Origin: Streptomyces sp. HmicA12
GTDB lineage: Bacteria; Actinomycetota; Actinomycetes; Streptomycetales; Streptomycetaceae
Length of the DNA stretch: 64,000 nt
Direction: 5' to 3'
NCBI RefSeq assembly: GCF_000373565.1
Contig: NZ_KB891801.1
Span: 124,001-188,000, forward strand
Below, piece after piece: positions 8,621-16,956 of the stretch (the first letter of the stretch is position 1; each line of letters starts with the position of its first letter). The position numbers and the translations under genes are program-made. The notes beneath the pieces were generated by a model. That model was not told where the DNA came from. It made no database searches and worked only from the letters and a program-made list of their open reading frames with translations.

Positions 8621-10402
8621 GTGACCAGTACCTCGTCGTCGGCCAAGGCGAAGCAGAGCGGCCCCCCGCCGGAACAGGCTTTCTCGGCTGCCGAGGCGGC
8701 CCCGTCGTCCGCGTGGCTGCGTGGCCTGCGCCGGTTCGGATACCGGGGGCCACAGGCGGAGGGCGTCGGAGAAGGCGATGTCGGCGAGCGCCTCGTGCCG
8801 TCGTTCACCGCGCCGTCGTCGCGCATGTGGGCGTCGTTCGGGCTGAGCCGGTTCACGGCCGACCCGGCGGGCCGGCTCGTCGGCTGGGCGGGCCCGCTGC
8901 TCGTCACGTTCGTCGCGGGCCTGCTGCGTTTCTGGAATCTCGGCAGCCCGAAGGCCGTGATATTCGACGAGACGTATTACGCGAAGGACGCGTGGGCGCT
9001 CATCCACCGTGGATTCGAGGTGAATTGGCCGAAGAACGCCAATGACCTGATCCTCAAGAACAACGGCGACATCCCGATTCCCACCGACGCCTCCTATGTC
9101 GTGCATCCGCCGGTCGGCAAGTACGTCATCGGCATCGGCGAGTGGATGTTCGGGTTCAACCCGTTCGGCTGGCGGTTCATGACGGCGCTGCTCGGCACGT
9201 TGTGCGTGCTGATGGTGTGCCGGATCGGGCGGCGCCTGTTCCGCTCGACGTTCCTGGGCTGTCTCGCCGGCGGGCTGCTGATGGTGGACGGGCTCGCGTT
9301 CGTGATGAGCCGGACCGCGCTGCTCGACTCGGTGCTCGTGTTCTTCGTGGTGGCGGCGTTCGGCTGCCTGGTGGTGGACCGGGACCGGACCCGGGAGAAA
9401 CTGGCGGCGGCGCTGCCGGTCGACGAACACGGTCTGGTCCGCCCCGACGAGCGCGTCGCCGAGACGCTGCGGCTCGGATGGCGCCCATGGCGCCTGCTGG
9501 CCGGACTCTGCCTGGGCCTGGCCTGCGGCACGAAGTGGAACGGCTTCATCTATCTGGCCGCGTTCGCGCTGATGTCGGTGCTCTGGGACGTCGGTTCGCG
9601 GCGGGTGGCCGGGGCGCGGCACCCGTGGATGGCGACCTACCAGTGGGACCTGGGCTGGGCGTTCCTGTCGACCGTGCCGGTCGCGATCGGTACGTACGTG
9701 CTGTCCTGGCTGGGCTGGATCCTCTCCCCGGCCGACGGCTCCGGCGGCTACTTCCGCAACTGGGCGGCGACCGCGGGCCAGGGCGGCAGCTTCACCTGGC
9801 TGCCGGACTGGGTGCGCAGCCTGTGGCACTACGAGCACGAGGTCTGGAAGTTCAACACCACCCTCAGCTCCCCGCACACCTACCAGTCCAACCCGTGGAG
9901 CTGGATGGTCGACGGCCGCCCGGTCTCGTACTTCTACGAGTCCCCGGCGGCGGGCCAGGACGGCTGCCCGGCGGACGCGACCGAGAAGTGCGCCCGCGAG
10001 GTCCTCGCGCTCGGTACGCCGCTGCTGTGGTGGCTGGGCTGCTTCGCGCTGCTGTACGTGCTGTGGCGCTGGTTCTTCAAGCGGGACTGGCGGGCCGGCG
10101 CGATCCTGTGCGCCGTCGCGGCGGGCTATCTGCCCTGGTTCAACTACCAGGAGCGGACGATCTTCTTCTTCTACGCGGTCGTCTTCGCGCCGTTCCTGTG
10201 CCTGGCGCTGGCGATGCTGCTGGGCGGGATCATAGGCAAACCGGGGTCGAGCGAACGACGGCGGGTGATCGGGACGGCGAGCGCGGGCGTGCTGGTCCTG
10301 CTGATCGTCTGGAACTTCGTGTACTTCTGGCCGATCTACACGGGAACGGCCATCCCGATCGACTCCTGGCGTTCACGGATGTGGCTGGACACCTGGGTGT
10401 AG
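8621..10402 (+). CDS. pmt: Dolichyl-phosphate-mannose--protein mannosyltransferase (Pmt, GT39)
   Basis: Pmt transfers mannose from polyprenyl phosphate mannose to Ser/Thr of exported proteins at the outer face of the membrane. In S. coelicolor Pmt is needed for glycosylation of surface proteins and for phage phiC31 infection. After a hydrophilic tail of about 75 residues come about ten to twelve hydrophobic segments. The catalytic FDETYYAKDAW motif is in the first outer loop near residue 117, with the HPPVGKY motif after it. C-terminal segments include FFYAVVFAPF and the closing MWLDTWV. The GTG start lacks a ribosome binding site and is probably leaderless. Confidence 0.94.
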   Translation: MTSTSSSAKAKQSGPPPEQAFSAAEAAPSSAWLRGLRRFGYRGPQAEGVGEGDVGERLVPSFTAPSSRMWASFGLSRFTADPAGRLVGWAGPLLVTFVAGLLRFWNLGSPKAVIFDETYYAKDAWALIHRGFEVNWPKNANDLILKNNGDIPIPTDASYVVHPPVGKYVIGIGEWMFGFNPFGWRFMTALLGTLCVLMVCRIGRRLFRSTFLGCLAGGLLMVDGLAFVMSRTALLDSVLVFFVVAAFGCLVVDRDRTREKLAAALPVDEHGLVRPDERVAETLRLGWRPWRLLAGLCLGLACGTKWNGFIYLAAFALMSVLWDVGSRRVAGARHPWMATYQWDLGWAFLSTVPVAIGTYVLSWLGWILSPADGSGGYFRNWAATAGQGGSFTWLPDWVRSLWHYEHEVWKFNTTLSSPHTYQSNPWSWMVDGRPVSYFYESPAAGQDGCPADATEKCAREVLALGTPLLWWLGCFALLYVLWRWFFKRDWRAGAILCAVAAGYLPWFNYQERTIFFFYAVVFAPFLCLALAMLLGGIIGKPGSSERRRVIGTASAGVLVLLIVWNFVYFWPIYTGTAIPIDSWRSRMWLDTWV

Positions 10403-10526
10403 GTCGGTTTCGGCCGCACTTGTGATCACTCTTCGGACACCTTCGGACACCAACTGGAAAACACCCCGTCACCTCGGCCCCCGGCGCGCCTAGAGTCCCT
10501 CCCGTCAACCTGGGGAGGGGGCGCGC

Positions 10527-12170
10527 ATGCGCAAGGGGGTCAAGGTCGCCATCGTCGGCGGGGTGTTCACCGTGATGGTGGGCGGCGCCGGCTACGGGGC
10601 CTTCAACATCGTCACCGCGGTCACGGGGGACGGCGGTTCGTCGACGCAGAGCGGGCCACAGGCCCGTCGGACCGGGCCGCCGTCGGCCGACGAGGTCGAA
10701 GAGGCGTCGCGGAAGTTCCTGACGGCGTGGGCGAAGAACGACCCGGCCACGGCGTCGCACTACACGAACAACGCCGAGGACGCCTCGACGGCGGTCTCCG
10801 GCTGGCACGACGACGCCCACGTCACGCACACCGTCCTGACGGCGGGCGAGCCGGCCGGTGCCAAGGTGCCGTTCAAGGTGAAGGCGACGGTCTCGTTCGA
10901 CGGCAAGAAGCGGACGATGGCGTACGGCTCGTCGCTGACGGTCGTGCGCGGCCGCACCACGGGCCGCGCCCTGGTCGACTGGGAGCCGGCCGTGCTGCAC
11001 CCCGCGATGGAGAAGGGCGACAAGCTCGTCACCGGTGAGTCGGCGGCGCCGCCGATCGAGGCCGTGGACCGGGGCGGGGCCGTGCTGACCGCGAAGAAGT
11101 ACCCCTCCCTCGGCCCGGTCCTGGACCAGCTGCGCGCCAAGTACGGGGACGAGACCGGGGGTTCGCCGGGCGTGGAGACGTACATCGAGCGAACGGCCGC
11201 CGACGGCACGACGACGACCGCGAAGACGCTCCTGACCCTCCGCAAGGGCAAGCCGGGCAAGCTGCCCACCACGATCAGCGCGAGCGTGCAGGCGGCGGCC
11301 GAGCAGCAGGTGAACAAGTACGCCAAGTCGTCCGTGGTGGCGATCAAGCCGTCCACCGGTGAGGTGCTCGCGGTCGCCAACCAGGAGAAGGGTGAGTTCA
11401 ACGCCGCGTTCCAGGGCGGCACCGCGCCCGGCTCCGTGATGAAGATCCTGACCGCGTCGGCGCTGCTCGACAACGGTGTCGTCCCCTCGGCGAGCGGCGC
11501 GGCGCCCTGCCCCGACTCGGTCGTCGCGCTCAGCCAGACCTTCCACAACCTCAAGGGCATGGCGCCGGACGAGGGCGCGACCCTGAGCCAGAGCTTCGCC
11601 CGCTCCTGCAACACCGCGTTCATCAAGCTCTACGACGATCTGAAGCCGCAGCGGTTCGCGGACGAGGCGACGAACCGTTTCGGCCTCGGCAAGGACTGGA
11701 AGACCGGGATCGTCTCCCGGGACGGCTCCGTGGACATCGACGGGACCTCGAACGACGCGGCCGCCGTGATCGGTCAGGGCCTGGTGAAGGTGAACCCGCT
11801 CAACATGGCGTCGGTGACGGCGACCGCCATCACCGGAGCGTTCCGCCAGCCGATCGTCGTCCCGCAGAACCTCGACAACCGTCGACTCGCCACCGCGCGA
11901 GGCGTCGCGCCCGCGACCGCGCAGCAGGTCAAGCAGATGATGCGGATCACCGCGACCAGTGGCACGGCCGTGAACGCGATGCGGTCGGTGCCCGGGGACA
12001 AGGGTGCGAAGACCGGTTCCGCGGAGGTCGACGGGCAGGGCACCGCGGACTCCTGGTTCACGGGGTTCCGGGGTGACGGCATCGTGGCCGCCGCGACGGT
12101 TCCGCGGGGCGGCCACGGCGGCGACGCGGCCGGACCCATCGTCGCGGCGGTGTTGAGCAGCGCCCCGTGA
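10527..12170 (+). CDS. Penicillin-binding protein with NTF2-like N-terminal domain (class B-type transpeptidase)
   Basis: This D,D-transpeptidase would cross-link peptidoglycan outside the membrane. An N-terminal anchor (about residues 5-30) is followed by an MecA-N/NTF2-like domain (PPSADEVEEASRKFLTAWAKND onward, about 50-165), a dimerisation region, and the transpeptidase domain with S303 in SVMK, the SCN triad element and KTGSAEVDG. The ATG start follows GGGGAGGGGG. It is a tandem paralogue of the next gene, with the same domain order and close spacing of motifs. In S. coelicolor such a pair lies next to ssgE, which fits a role in sporulation-associated wall synthesis, though here ssgE is about 7 kb away. 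Confidence 0.92.
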   Translation: MRKGVKVAIVGGVFTVMVGGAGYGAFNIVTAVTGDGGSSTQSGPQARRTGPPSADEVEEASRKFLTAWAKNDPATASHYTNNAEDASTAVSGWHDDAHVTHTVLTAGEPAGAKVPFKVKATVSFDGKKRTMAYGSSLTVVRGRTTGRALVDWEPAVLHPAMEKGDKLVTGESAAPPIEAVDRGGAVLTAKKYPSLGPVLDQLRAKYGDETGGSPGVETYIERTAADGTTTTAKTLLTLRKGKPGKLPTTISASVQAAAEQQVNKYAKSSVVAIKPSTGEVLAVANQEKGEFNAAFQGGTAPGSVMKILTASALLDNGVVPSASGAAPCPDSVVALSQTFHNLKGMAPDEGATLSQSFARSCNTAFIKLYDDLKPQRFADEATNRFGLGKDWKTGIVSRDGSVDIDGTSNDAAAVIGQGLVKVNPLNMASVTATAITGAFRQPIVVPQNLDNRRLATARGVAPATAQQVKQMMRITATSGTAVNAMRSVPGDKGAKTGSAEVDGQGTADSWFTGFRGDGIVAAATVPRGGHGGDAAGPIVAAVLSSAP

Positions 12171-12229
12171 GGGGCGCGGGGCCGTGTCGATGTGCGGCTC
12201 CGCCGCGGGGCGCGAGAAACCACACGAAA

Positions 12230-12247
12230 CCGCAGACCCGTCTGCGG
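12230..12247. terminator. Hairpin between the two PBP genes
   Basis: CCGCAGAC-CC-GTCTGCGG is a perfect 8-base inverted repeat with a two-base centre, 60 bases after the first PBP stop. No T-run follows, as is common in streptomycetes. It may end part of the upstream transcript. Confidence 0.45.
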
Positions 12248-12288
12248 CGTTCTGTAGTACGGCGGGTGCGGCTTGTCCGTTGCCGGTC

Positions 12289-12306
12289 GCGCAGTTCCCC
12301 GCGCCC
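12289..12306 (+). repeat. Dispersed repeat, core GCGCAGTTCCCCGCGCCC
   Basis: This copy lies between the paralogous PBP genes, 46 bases before the start of the second one. The flanking GGCGGGTGCGG text is shared with the copy near 1179. Confidence 0.8.
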
Positions 12307-12352
12307 CGACGGGGCTAGGCTTACCGTCCGCTAGATCCCCCGGAGGGAAACG

Positions 12353-14029
12353 TTGGGCACCAGAGGCAAGCGCCACGAACCGGCGCGCCGCAACATGAAC
12401 GCCCTGGTGATCGGCGGCGCCGCTGTCGTCGCTGTCGTCGGGGCAGGCGTCGGCGCCTACGCTCTGATGGACACCTCCGACGCGAAGGCGGGCAGCTCCG
12501 CCAGCTCCGACGAGAAGCCGGAGATCAAGACCGGCCCGCCCTCCGCCAAGGAGGTCCGGACCGCGGCCGACCGGTTCCTCACCGCGTGGCAGTCCGGCGA
12601 CGCGGCCAAGGCGGCCGCGTACACCGACGACCCGAGCACGGCGGAGAAGGCCCTCACCGGCCTGACCAAGGACGCCCGGCTCACCGACGTGAAGCTCACG
12701 CCGGGCAGGAGCACGGGCGCCGAGGTCCCCTTCCACGTCGCGTCGACCGTCTCGTACGAGAAGAAGACCAAGCCCTTCGCCTACGACTCCGCGCTCACGG
12801 CCGTGCGCCGCAAGAGCGACGGCGAGGTCCTCGTGAAGTGGCAGCCGTCCGTCCTGCACCCGGAGTTGAAGGACGGCGACAAGCTCGTCACGGGTGAGGC
12901 GGGCGACCCGCCGGTGAAGGCCGTGGACCGGGACGGCGACGAGCTGGACGTGAAGAAGTACCCCTCGCTCGCCACGGTCGTCGACGGGCTGCGCGAGAAG
13001 TACGGCAAGACGGCGGGCGGCACGGCGGGCGTCGAACTGCGCATCGTGCGCAAGGAGTCGTCGTCGAAGAAGGAGGCCCAGCCGGACAAGACCCTGGTCA
13101 CCCTCTCCGAGGGCACCCCGGGCACGGTGAAGACGACCCTCTCCCCCACCCTGCAGGCGGCGGCCGAGAGCCAGGTCGCCTCGCGCAAGCGGGCCTCGGT
13201 GGTCGTCGTCCGGCCGTCGACCGGTGAGATCCTCGCCGTCGCCAACTCCTCCGCCGGGTTCAACACGGCCTTCCAGGGCTCCCTCGCACCCGGCTCGACG
13301 ATGAAGGTCATCACGTCGTCGCTGCTCCTGGAGAAGGGCCTCGCGGCGGTCGACAAGCAGCACCCCTGCCCGAAGTACTTCACGTACGGGCACTGGAAGT
13401 TCCAGAACGACGACAAGTTCCAGATCAAGAACGGCACGTTCAAGGCAAGCTTCGCCGCGTCCTGCAACACGGCCTTCATCAGCCAGGCGCCGGAGCTCGA
13501 CGACGACTCGCTGACCAAGCAGGCGCAGCAGGTCTTCGGGCTCGGGCTCAACAACTGGGCGGTGGGCGTGCCGAGTTTCGACGGCGCGGTGCCCGTGCAG
13601 TCGCAGGCGCAGATGGCGGCCTCGCTGATCGGGCAGGGCGGCGTGCGGATGAACCCGCTGAACATGGCGTCGGTCGCGGCGACCGTGAAGAGCGGCACCT
13701 TCCACCAGCCGTACCTCGTCTCGCCGGACGTCGATCACCGGACGCTCGCGAAGGCGTCGCGCTCGCTGTCCTCGGGGACCCTCGCGGACCTGCGGGAGCT
13801 CATGCACTACACGGCGGTCGCGGGCACGGCGGTGAAGCCGATGTCCGGGCTCGGCTCCGACATGGGCGCGAAGACCGGTTCGGCGGAGGTCGACGGGCAG
13901 AAGCAGCCCAACGGCTGGTTCACGGCGTACCGCGGTGACCTGGCGTCGGCGGCCGTGGTGCAGGAGGGCGGGCACGGCGGCGACTCGGCGGGCCCGATCG
14001 TGCGCCAGATGCTGCTCGCCGGGGGCTGA
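12353..14029 (+). CDS. Penicillin-binding protein, paralogue of the preceding gene
   Basis: The TTG start is fixed by CGGAGGG five bases upstream. After a short basic tail and one membrane anchor (about residues 20-40) come an NTF2-like MecA-N domain (PPSAKEVRTAADRFLTAWQSGD), a linker, and a transpeptidase domain with S315 in STMK, an SCN element and KTGSAEVDGQ. The product is 558 residues and aligns along its whole length with the upstream PBP, so the two arose by tandem duplication. Different central loops suggest diverged partners or timing. Activity is inferred from intact catalytic motifs. Confidence 0.92.
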   Translation: MGTRGKRHEPARRNMNALVIGGAAVVAVVGAGVGAYALMDTSDAKAGSSASSDEKPEIKTGPPSAKEVRTAADRFLTAWQSGDAAKAAAYTDDPSTAEKALTGLTKDARLTDVKLTPGRSTGAEVPFHVASTVSYEKKTKPFAYDSALTAVRRKSDGEVLVKWQPSVLHPELKDGDKLVTGEAGDPPVKAVDRDGDELDVKKYPSLATVVDGLREKYGKTAGGTAGVELRIVRKESSSKKEAQPDKTLVTLSEGTPGTVKTTLSPTLQAAAESQVASRKRASVVVVRPSTGEILAVANSSAGFNTAFQGSLAPGSTMKVITSSLLLEKGLAAVDKQHPCPKYFTYGHWKFQNDDKFQIKNGTFKASFAASCNTAFISQAPELDDDSLTKQAQQVFGLGLNNWAVGVPSFDGAVPVQSQAQMAASLIGQGGVRMNPLNMASVAATVKSGTFHQPYLVSPDVDHRTLAKASRSLSSGTLADLRELMHYTAVAGTAVKPMSGLGSDMGAKTGSAEVDGQKQPNGWFTAYRGDLASAAVVQEGGHGGDSAGPIVRQMLLAGG

Positions 14030-14096
14030 GCCGGGGTCGGTCCGGGAGCCGATACCGGGTCGCGTGGGCGGTACACGGGCCATTAGCGTGCCGCCC

Positions 14097-14588
14097 ATGA
14101 CTGATGCAGCACACCCCCGTTTCACCGAAGCCGCGACCTCGATGGGGCTCGCCGAACTCCTGCCGCGCGTGCGGAACTTCCCCGAAGGGGCCCGGACCGC
14201 GCAGGAGGCGGCGGACGCGATCGGCTGCGAGCTCAGCCAGATCTGCAAGTCGTTGATCTTCGCGGCGGACGGGGTCCCGGTGCTCGTCCTCATGGACGGC
14301 GCCTCGCGGGTCGACGTCGAGCGGGTCCGCGGCGAGCTGGGCGCCGGGAAGGTGACCCGCGCCAAGGCGGACGTGGTCCGGGAGTTCACCGGGTACGCGA
14401 TCGGCGGCATCCCGCCCTTCGGGCACGCCAACCGGACCCGCGTCCTCGCCGACCGGTCCCTCCTGGCCCACGACACGGTGTGGGCGGCGGCCGGCACCCC
14501 GCACACCGTCTTCCCGATGGCGCCCAAGGAGCTGATCGCGCACGCGGGCGCCGACCTCGTGGACGTACGGGAAGACGCCTCGGCATGA
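14097..14588 (+). CDS. YbaK/EbsC family aminoacyl-tRNA deacylase
   Basis: YbaK-type proteins remove mischarged amino acids from tRNA (for example Cys or Ala from tRNA-Pro). The fold is indicated by QEAADAIGCELSQICKSLIF, the conserved lysine in that block, GYAIGGIPPFGH and the closing FPMAPKEL. The product is 163 residues, standard for the family. The ATG start has a TAGCGT hexamer seven bases upstream and no ribosome binding site, so it may be leaderless. Its stop overlaps the next ATG by four bases, which indicates coupling to the exporter gene. The exact substrate cannot be told. Confidence 0.88.
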   Translation: MTDAAHPRFTEAATSMGLAELLPRVRNFPEGARTAQEAADAIGCELSQICKSLIFAADGVPVLVLMDGASRVDVERVRGELGAGKVTRAKADVVREFTGYAIGGIPPFGHANRTRVLADRSLLAHDTVWAAAGTPHTVFPMAPKELIAHAGADLVDVREDASA

Positions 14589-15436
14589 CGCCGCTCGTCG
14601 CCGCGGCGGTGCTGCTCGCCGCCGTCACCCACGCCTCCTGGAACGCGCTCGCCCACCACATCACCGACAAGCTCGTCGGGTTCACGCTGATCTCCGGCGG
14701 CGGGACGCTGATCGGCCTCGTGATGGCGCTGTTCGCGCCGGTCCCGGCGGCGGGCGCGTGGCCGTACCTGGTCGCGTCGGCCGTCATCCACGTCGGCTAC
14801 TACTGGCTGCTGATGACGTCGTTCCGGCTGGGCGACTTCGGCCAGGCGTACCCGATCGCGCGCGGCACGGCGCCGCTGGTGGTCACCGTCCTCGCGGCCG
14901 TCTTCGCGGGCGAGGTGCCGGGCGGCTGGCAGGCGGCGGGGGTCGCGGTGTCGTGCGCGGGCCTGACGGGGCTCGCGCTGTGGGGTCTACGGGGGTCGGG
15001 CGGCAGGCCCGACTGGCGGGCGCTGGGCGCCGCGCTCGCGACCGGGGTGTCGATCGCCTCGTACACGGTCGTCGACGGGCTCGGCGTGCGGGCCTCCGGC
15101 TCGGCGACGGGGTACATCGCGTGGCTGATGATCCTGGAGGGGATCGCGGTGCCGGTGTTCGCCTGGTACCGCTGGCGCGGCGAACTGGTCGGGAAACTGC
15201 GGCCGTTCGCGGTGCGCGGGCTGATCGGGGCGGGGCTCTCCGTGACAGCGTACGGGCTCGTGCTGTGGGCGCAGACGCGGGCGGACCTCGCCCCGATCTC
15301 GGCGCTGCGGGAGTCCTCGATCATCGTGGGGGCGGCGATCGGGGCGGTGTTCTTCAAGGAGCGGTTCGGGGCGCCTCGGGTGGTCGCCGCGGGGGTGATG
15401 GTGGCCGGGATCGGGTTGATGTTGCACGCGGGGTGA
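14585..15436 (+). CDS. EamA/DMT family transporter
   Basis: The protein has about ten hydrophobic segments in two homologous halves of five, the EamA (drug/metabolite transporter) plan. The first half has THASWNALAHH, as in phosphonate-utilisation-associated and related permeases, and the second half ends with SALRESSIIVGAAIGAVFFKERF, the usual EamA C-terminal block. The ATG overlaps the stop of the deacylase gene (ATGA). The length is 283 residues. The substrate is unknown; the coupling to an aminoacyl-tRNA deacylase suggests, but does not prove, an amino-acid-like substrate. Confidence 0.88.
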   Translation: MTPLVAAAVLLAAVTHASWNALAHHITDKLVGFTLISGGGTLIGLVMALFAPVPAAGAWPYLVASAVIHVGYYWLLMTSFRLGDFGQAYPIARGTAPLVVTVLAAVFAGEVPGGWQAAGVAVSCAGLTGLALWGLRGSGGRPDWRALGAALATGVSIASYTVVDGLGVRASGSATGYIAWLMILEGIAVPVFAWYRWRGELVGKLRPFAVRGLIGAGLSVTAYGLVLWAQTRADLAPISALRESSIIVGAAIGAVFFKERFGAPRVVAAGVMVAGIGLMLHAG

Positions 15437-15447
15437 GCGTCGGCCGT

Positions 15448-15500
15448 GGTTCGGGGCTCTGCCCCGGGACCCCGCTGCTCAATCGCCGGAGGGGCTCGAT
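15448..15500. repeat. Second streptomycete dispersed repeat type overlapping a gene end
   Basis: The text includes TTCGGGGCTCTGCCCCGGGA, then CCCCGCTGCTCAATCGCCGG and AGGGGCT. It resembles a repeat found downstream of many streptomycete genes, as known to me from the genus. Its right half encodes the last residues (SSPSGD) and stop of the SDR gene on the minus strand. The left part forms a hairpin (GGGGCTCTGCCCC). Confidence 0.55.
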
Positions 15501-16261
15501 TTCCTGAAGCCCACGTTCACGGCAGTGAGTCCCCCGTCCACCGGCAGCACCACGCCGGTGACCCATGCCGCGTCCCGCGAGGCCAGGAACGCCACCGCCG
15601 CCGCGATGTCCTCCGGCTCCCCGACCCGGCCGAGCGGGTACAACTCCCTTACGGCGTCCGGGTTCCGGCCCTGATCCGTCCAGGCCCGCGTGCGGACCGT
15701 TCCGGGTGCCACGAGGTTGACGCGGACGCCGCGCGGGCCCGCGTGGCCCGCCAACGTCCTTGTCAGGGAGGCGAGTCCGGCCTTCGCGGCGCTGTAGGCG
15801 TGGTTCCCGAAGTCCTGGATACCGTTCACGGAGCCGATGTTGACGATGGCGCCGCGGCCGGAGGCGACGAGGTGCGGGAGCGCGGCGCGGCTGCACCGGT
15901 AGGCGCCGGTGAGGGTGAGGTCGAGGTCGCGGGCCCACCCCTCGTCGTCCTCGTCCTCGAAGAGCGGGGCGTCGGGGTGGCAGGAGTAGGCGTTGTTGAC
16001 CAGTACGTCGAGCCGTCCGAACGTCTCGACGGCGTACGCGACAGCGGCCGCCACAGACTCCTTGTTCCCGACGTCGCAGGCGAACTCCCTTGCCGTACCG
16101 CCCCGTTCGCGGATCTCTGCGGCCGCCTTCTCCGCCGCCACCGGGTCGATGTCCGTCACGAGGACGCGGGCGCCCTCCTCGGCGAGCCGGGCGGCCACCG
16201 CGGCGCCGATGCCGCGCCCGGCGGCGGTGACCAGGGCCGTGTACCCCTCGAAGCGTGTCAT
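15479..16261 (-). CDS. SDR family oxidoreductase
   Basis: This is a classical short-chain dehydrogenase/reductase. The nucleotide-binding loop is VTAAGRGIGAAVAARL (a TAAxRGIG variant of TGxxxGIG), NNAYS follows, and the catalytic Ser/Tyr/Lys appear in NIGSVNG and HAYSAAKAG. The VLPVDGG motif near the C-terminus is usual. The ATG start (MTRFEGYTALVTA) is favoured over the longer open frame. At 260 residues it is standard length. The last few residues (SSPSGD) come from a dispersed repeat and are probably not conserved. The substrate is unknown. Confidence 0.9.
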   Translation of the reverse strand: MTRFEGYTALVTAAGRGIGAAVAARLAEEGARVLVTDIDPVAAEKAAAEIRERGGTAREFACDVGNKESVAAAVAYAVETFGRLDVLVNNAYSCHPDAPLFEDEDDEGWARDLDLTLTGAYRCSRAALPHLVASGRGAIVNIGSVNGIQDFGNHAYSAAKAGLASLTRTLAGHAGPRGVRVNLVAPGTVRTRAWTDQGRNPDAVRELYPLGRVGEPEDIAAAVAFLASRDAAWVTGVVLPVDGGLTAVNVGFRKSSPSGD

Positions 16262-16371
16262 GACGGGGACGCTACCCGGGACATCCCCGATACGCGTCTC
16301 GGGGTGCGCTGCGGGCCCAACCAGGGCTCCCCCCAATCGAGTTGGGACCCTTGCGAGCGAAGAATCGCACC

Positions 16372-16956
16372 ATGACCTCACACCGCAGCGACTTCGTCCT
16401 CGCGCCCGCCCTCTTCGGCGCCTACGGGCTCATCCGCATCCTCGACGGTCTCGACGGCGAGCGCGGGCCGGGGCTCGCCTGGACCGCCGGGCACCTGTGC
16501 TTCGTCGTCGGGCTGTTCTTCTTCGTCCGTGGCTTCGTCGCGATGCGCGCCCTCGCCGGGCCGCGCGACCGGTGGGCGACGGCGGGCCTGGTGGCCGCGG
16601 TCGCCGGATCGTTCGCCCTCACCGTGCAGTTCGGGGTGGACATCGTGACGGGCCTGATGGCCGACAGCCACGCCGAGATGGGGCGCCTCTCGGACAACTT
16701 CGGCTCGCTGCCGGGCGCCGAGCTCGCCTTCTACGCGGTCGGCCCGATGTTCTTCTTCGTCGGCCAGGTGATTCTCGGCCTGCGGCTGTTCGCGCTGCGC
16801 AAGCTGCCGGTGTGGTCCCCGTGCCTGCTCTTCACCGCCTCGCTGCTGCCCCTGACGACCAAGGACCTGATCCCGCTCGGCGCCGTGCTCCTGCTGGCCG
16901 GCTACGCCCCGCTGTGGCGGCCCAGCGCTTCCCGCACCGCCCTCACCAGCGCCTGA
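16372..16956 (+). CDS. Conserved multi-pass membrane protein
   Basis: The 194-residue product has about six hydrophobic segments separated by short loops, and no enzyme motif. The ATG start is preceded by a weak GCGAAGAA region. A central non-membrane loop (TGLMADSHAEMGRLSDNFGS) separates the two halves. The 3' end overlaps the convergent serine hydrolase gene by 55 bases, so the two mRNAs would be complementary at their ends. No function is assigned. Confidence 0.75.
   Translation: MTSHRSDFVLAPALFGAYGLIRILDGLDGERGPGLAWTAGHLCFVVGLFFFVRGFVAMRALAGPRDRWATAGLVAAVAGSFALTVQFGVDIVTGLMADSHAEMGRLSDNFGSLPGAELAFYAVGPMFFFVGQVILGLRLFALRKLPVWSPCLLFTASLLPLTTKDLIPLGAVLLLAGYAPLWRPSASRTALTSA

Noticed and set aside
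11774..14791. A minus-strand frame of about 1000 codons under the PBP genes
   Set aside because: Composition is Arg/Gly/Ala-rich with no recognisable domain, and the plus-strand PBPs explain the region.
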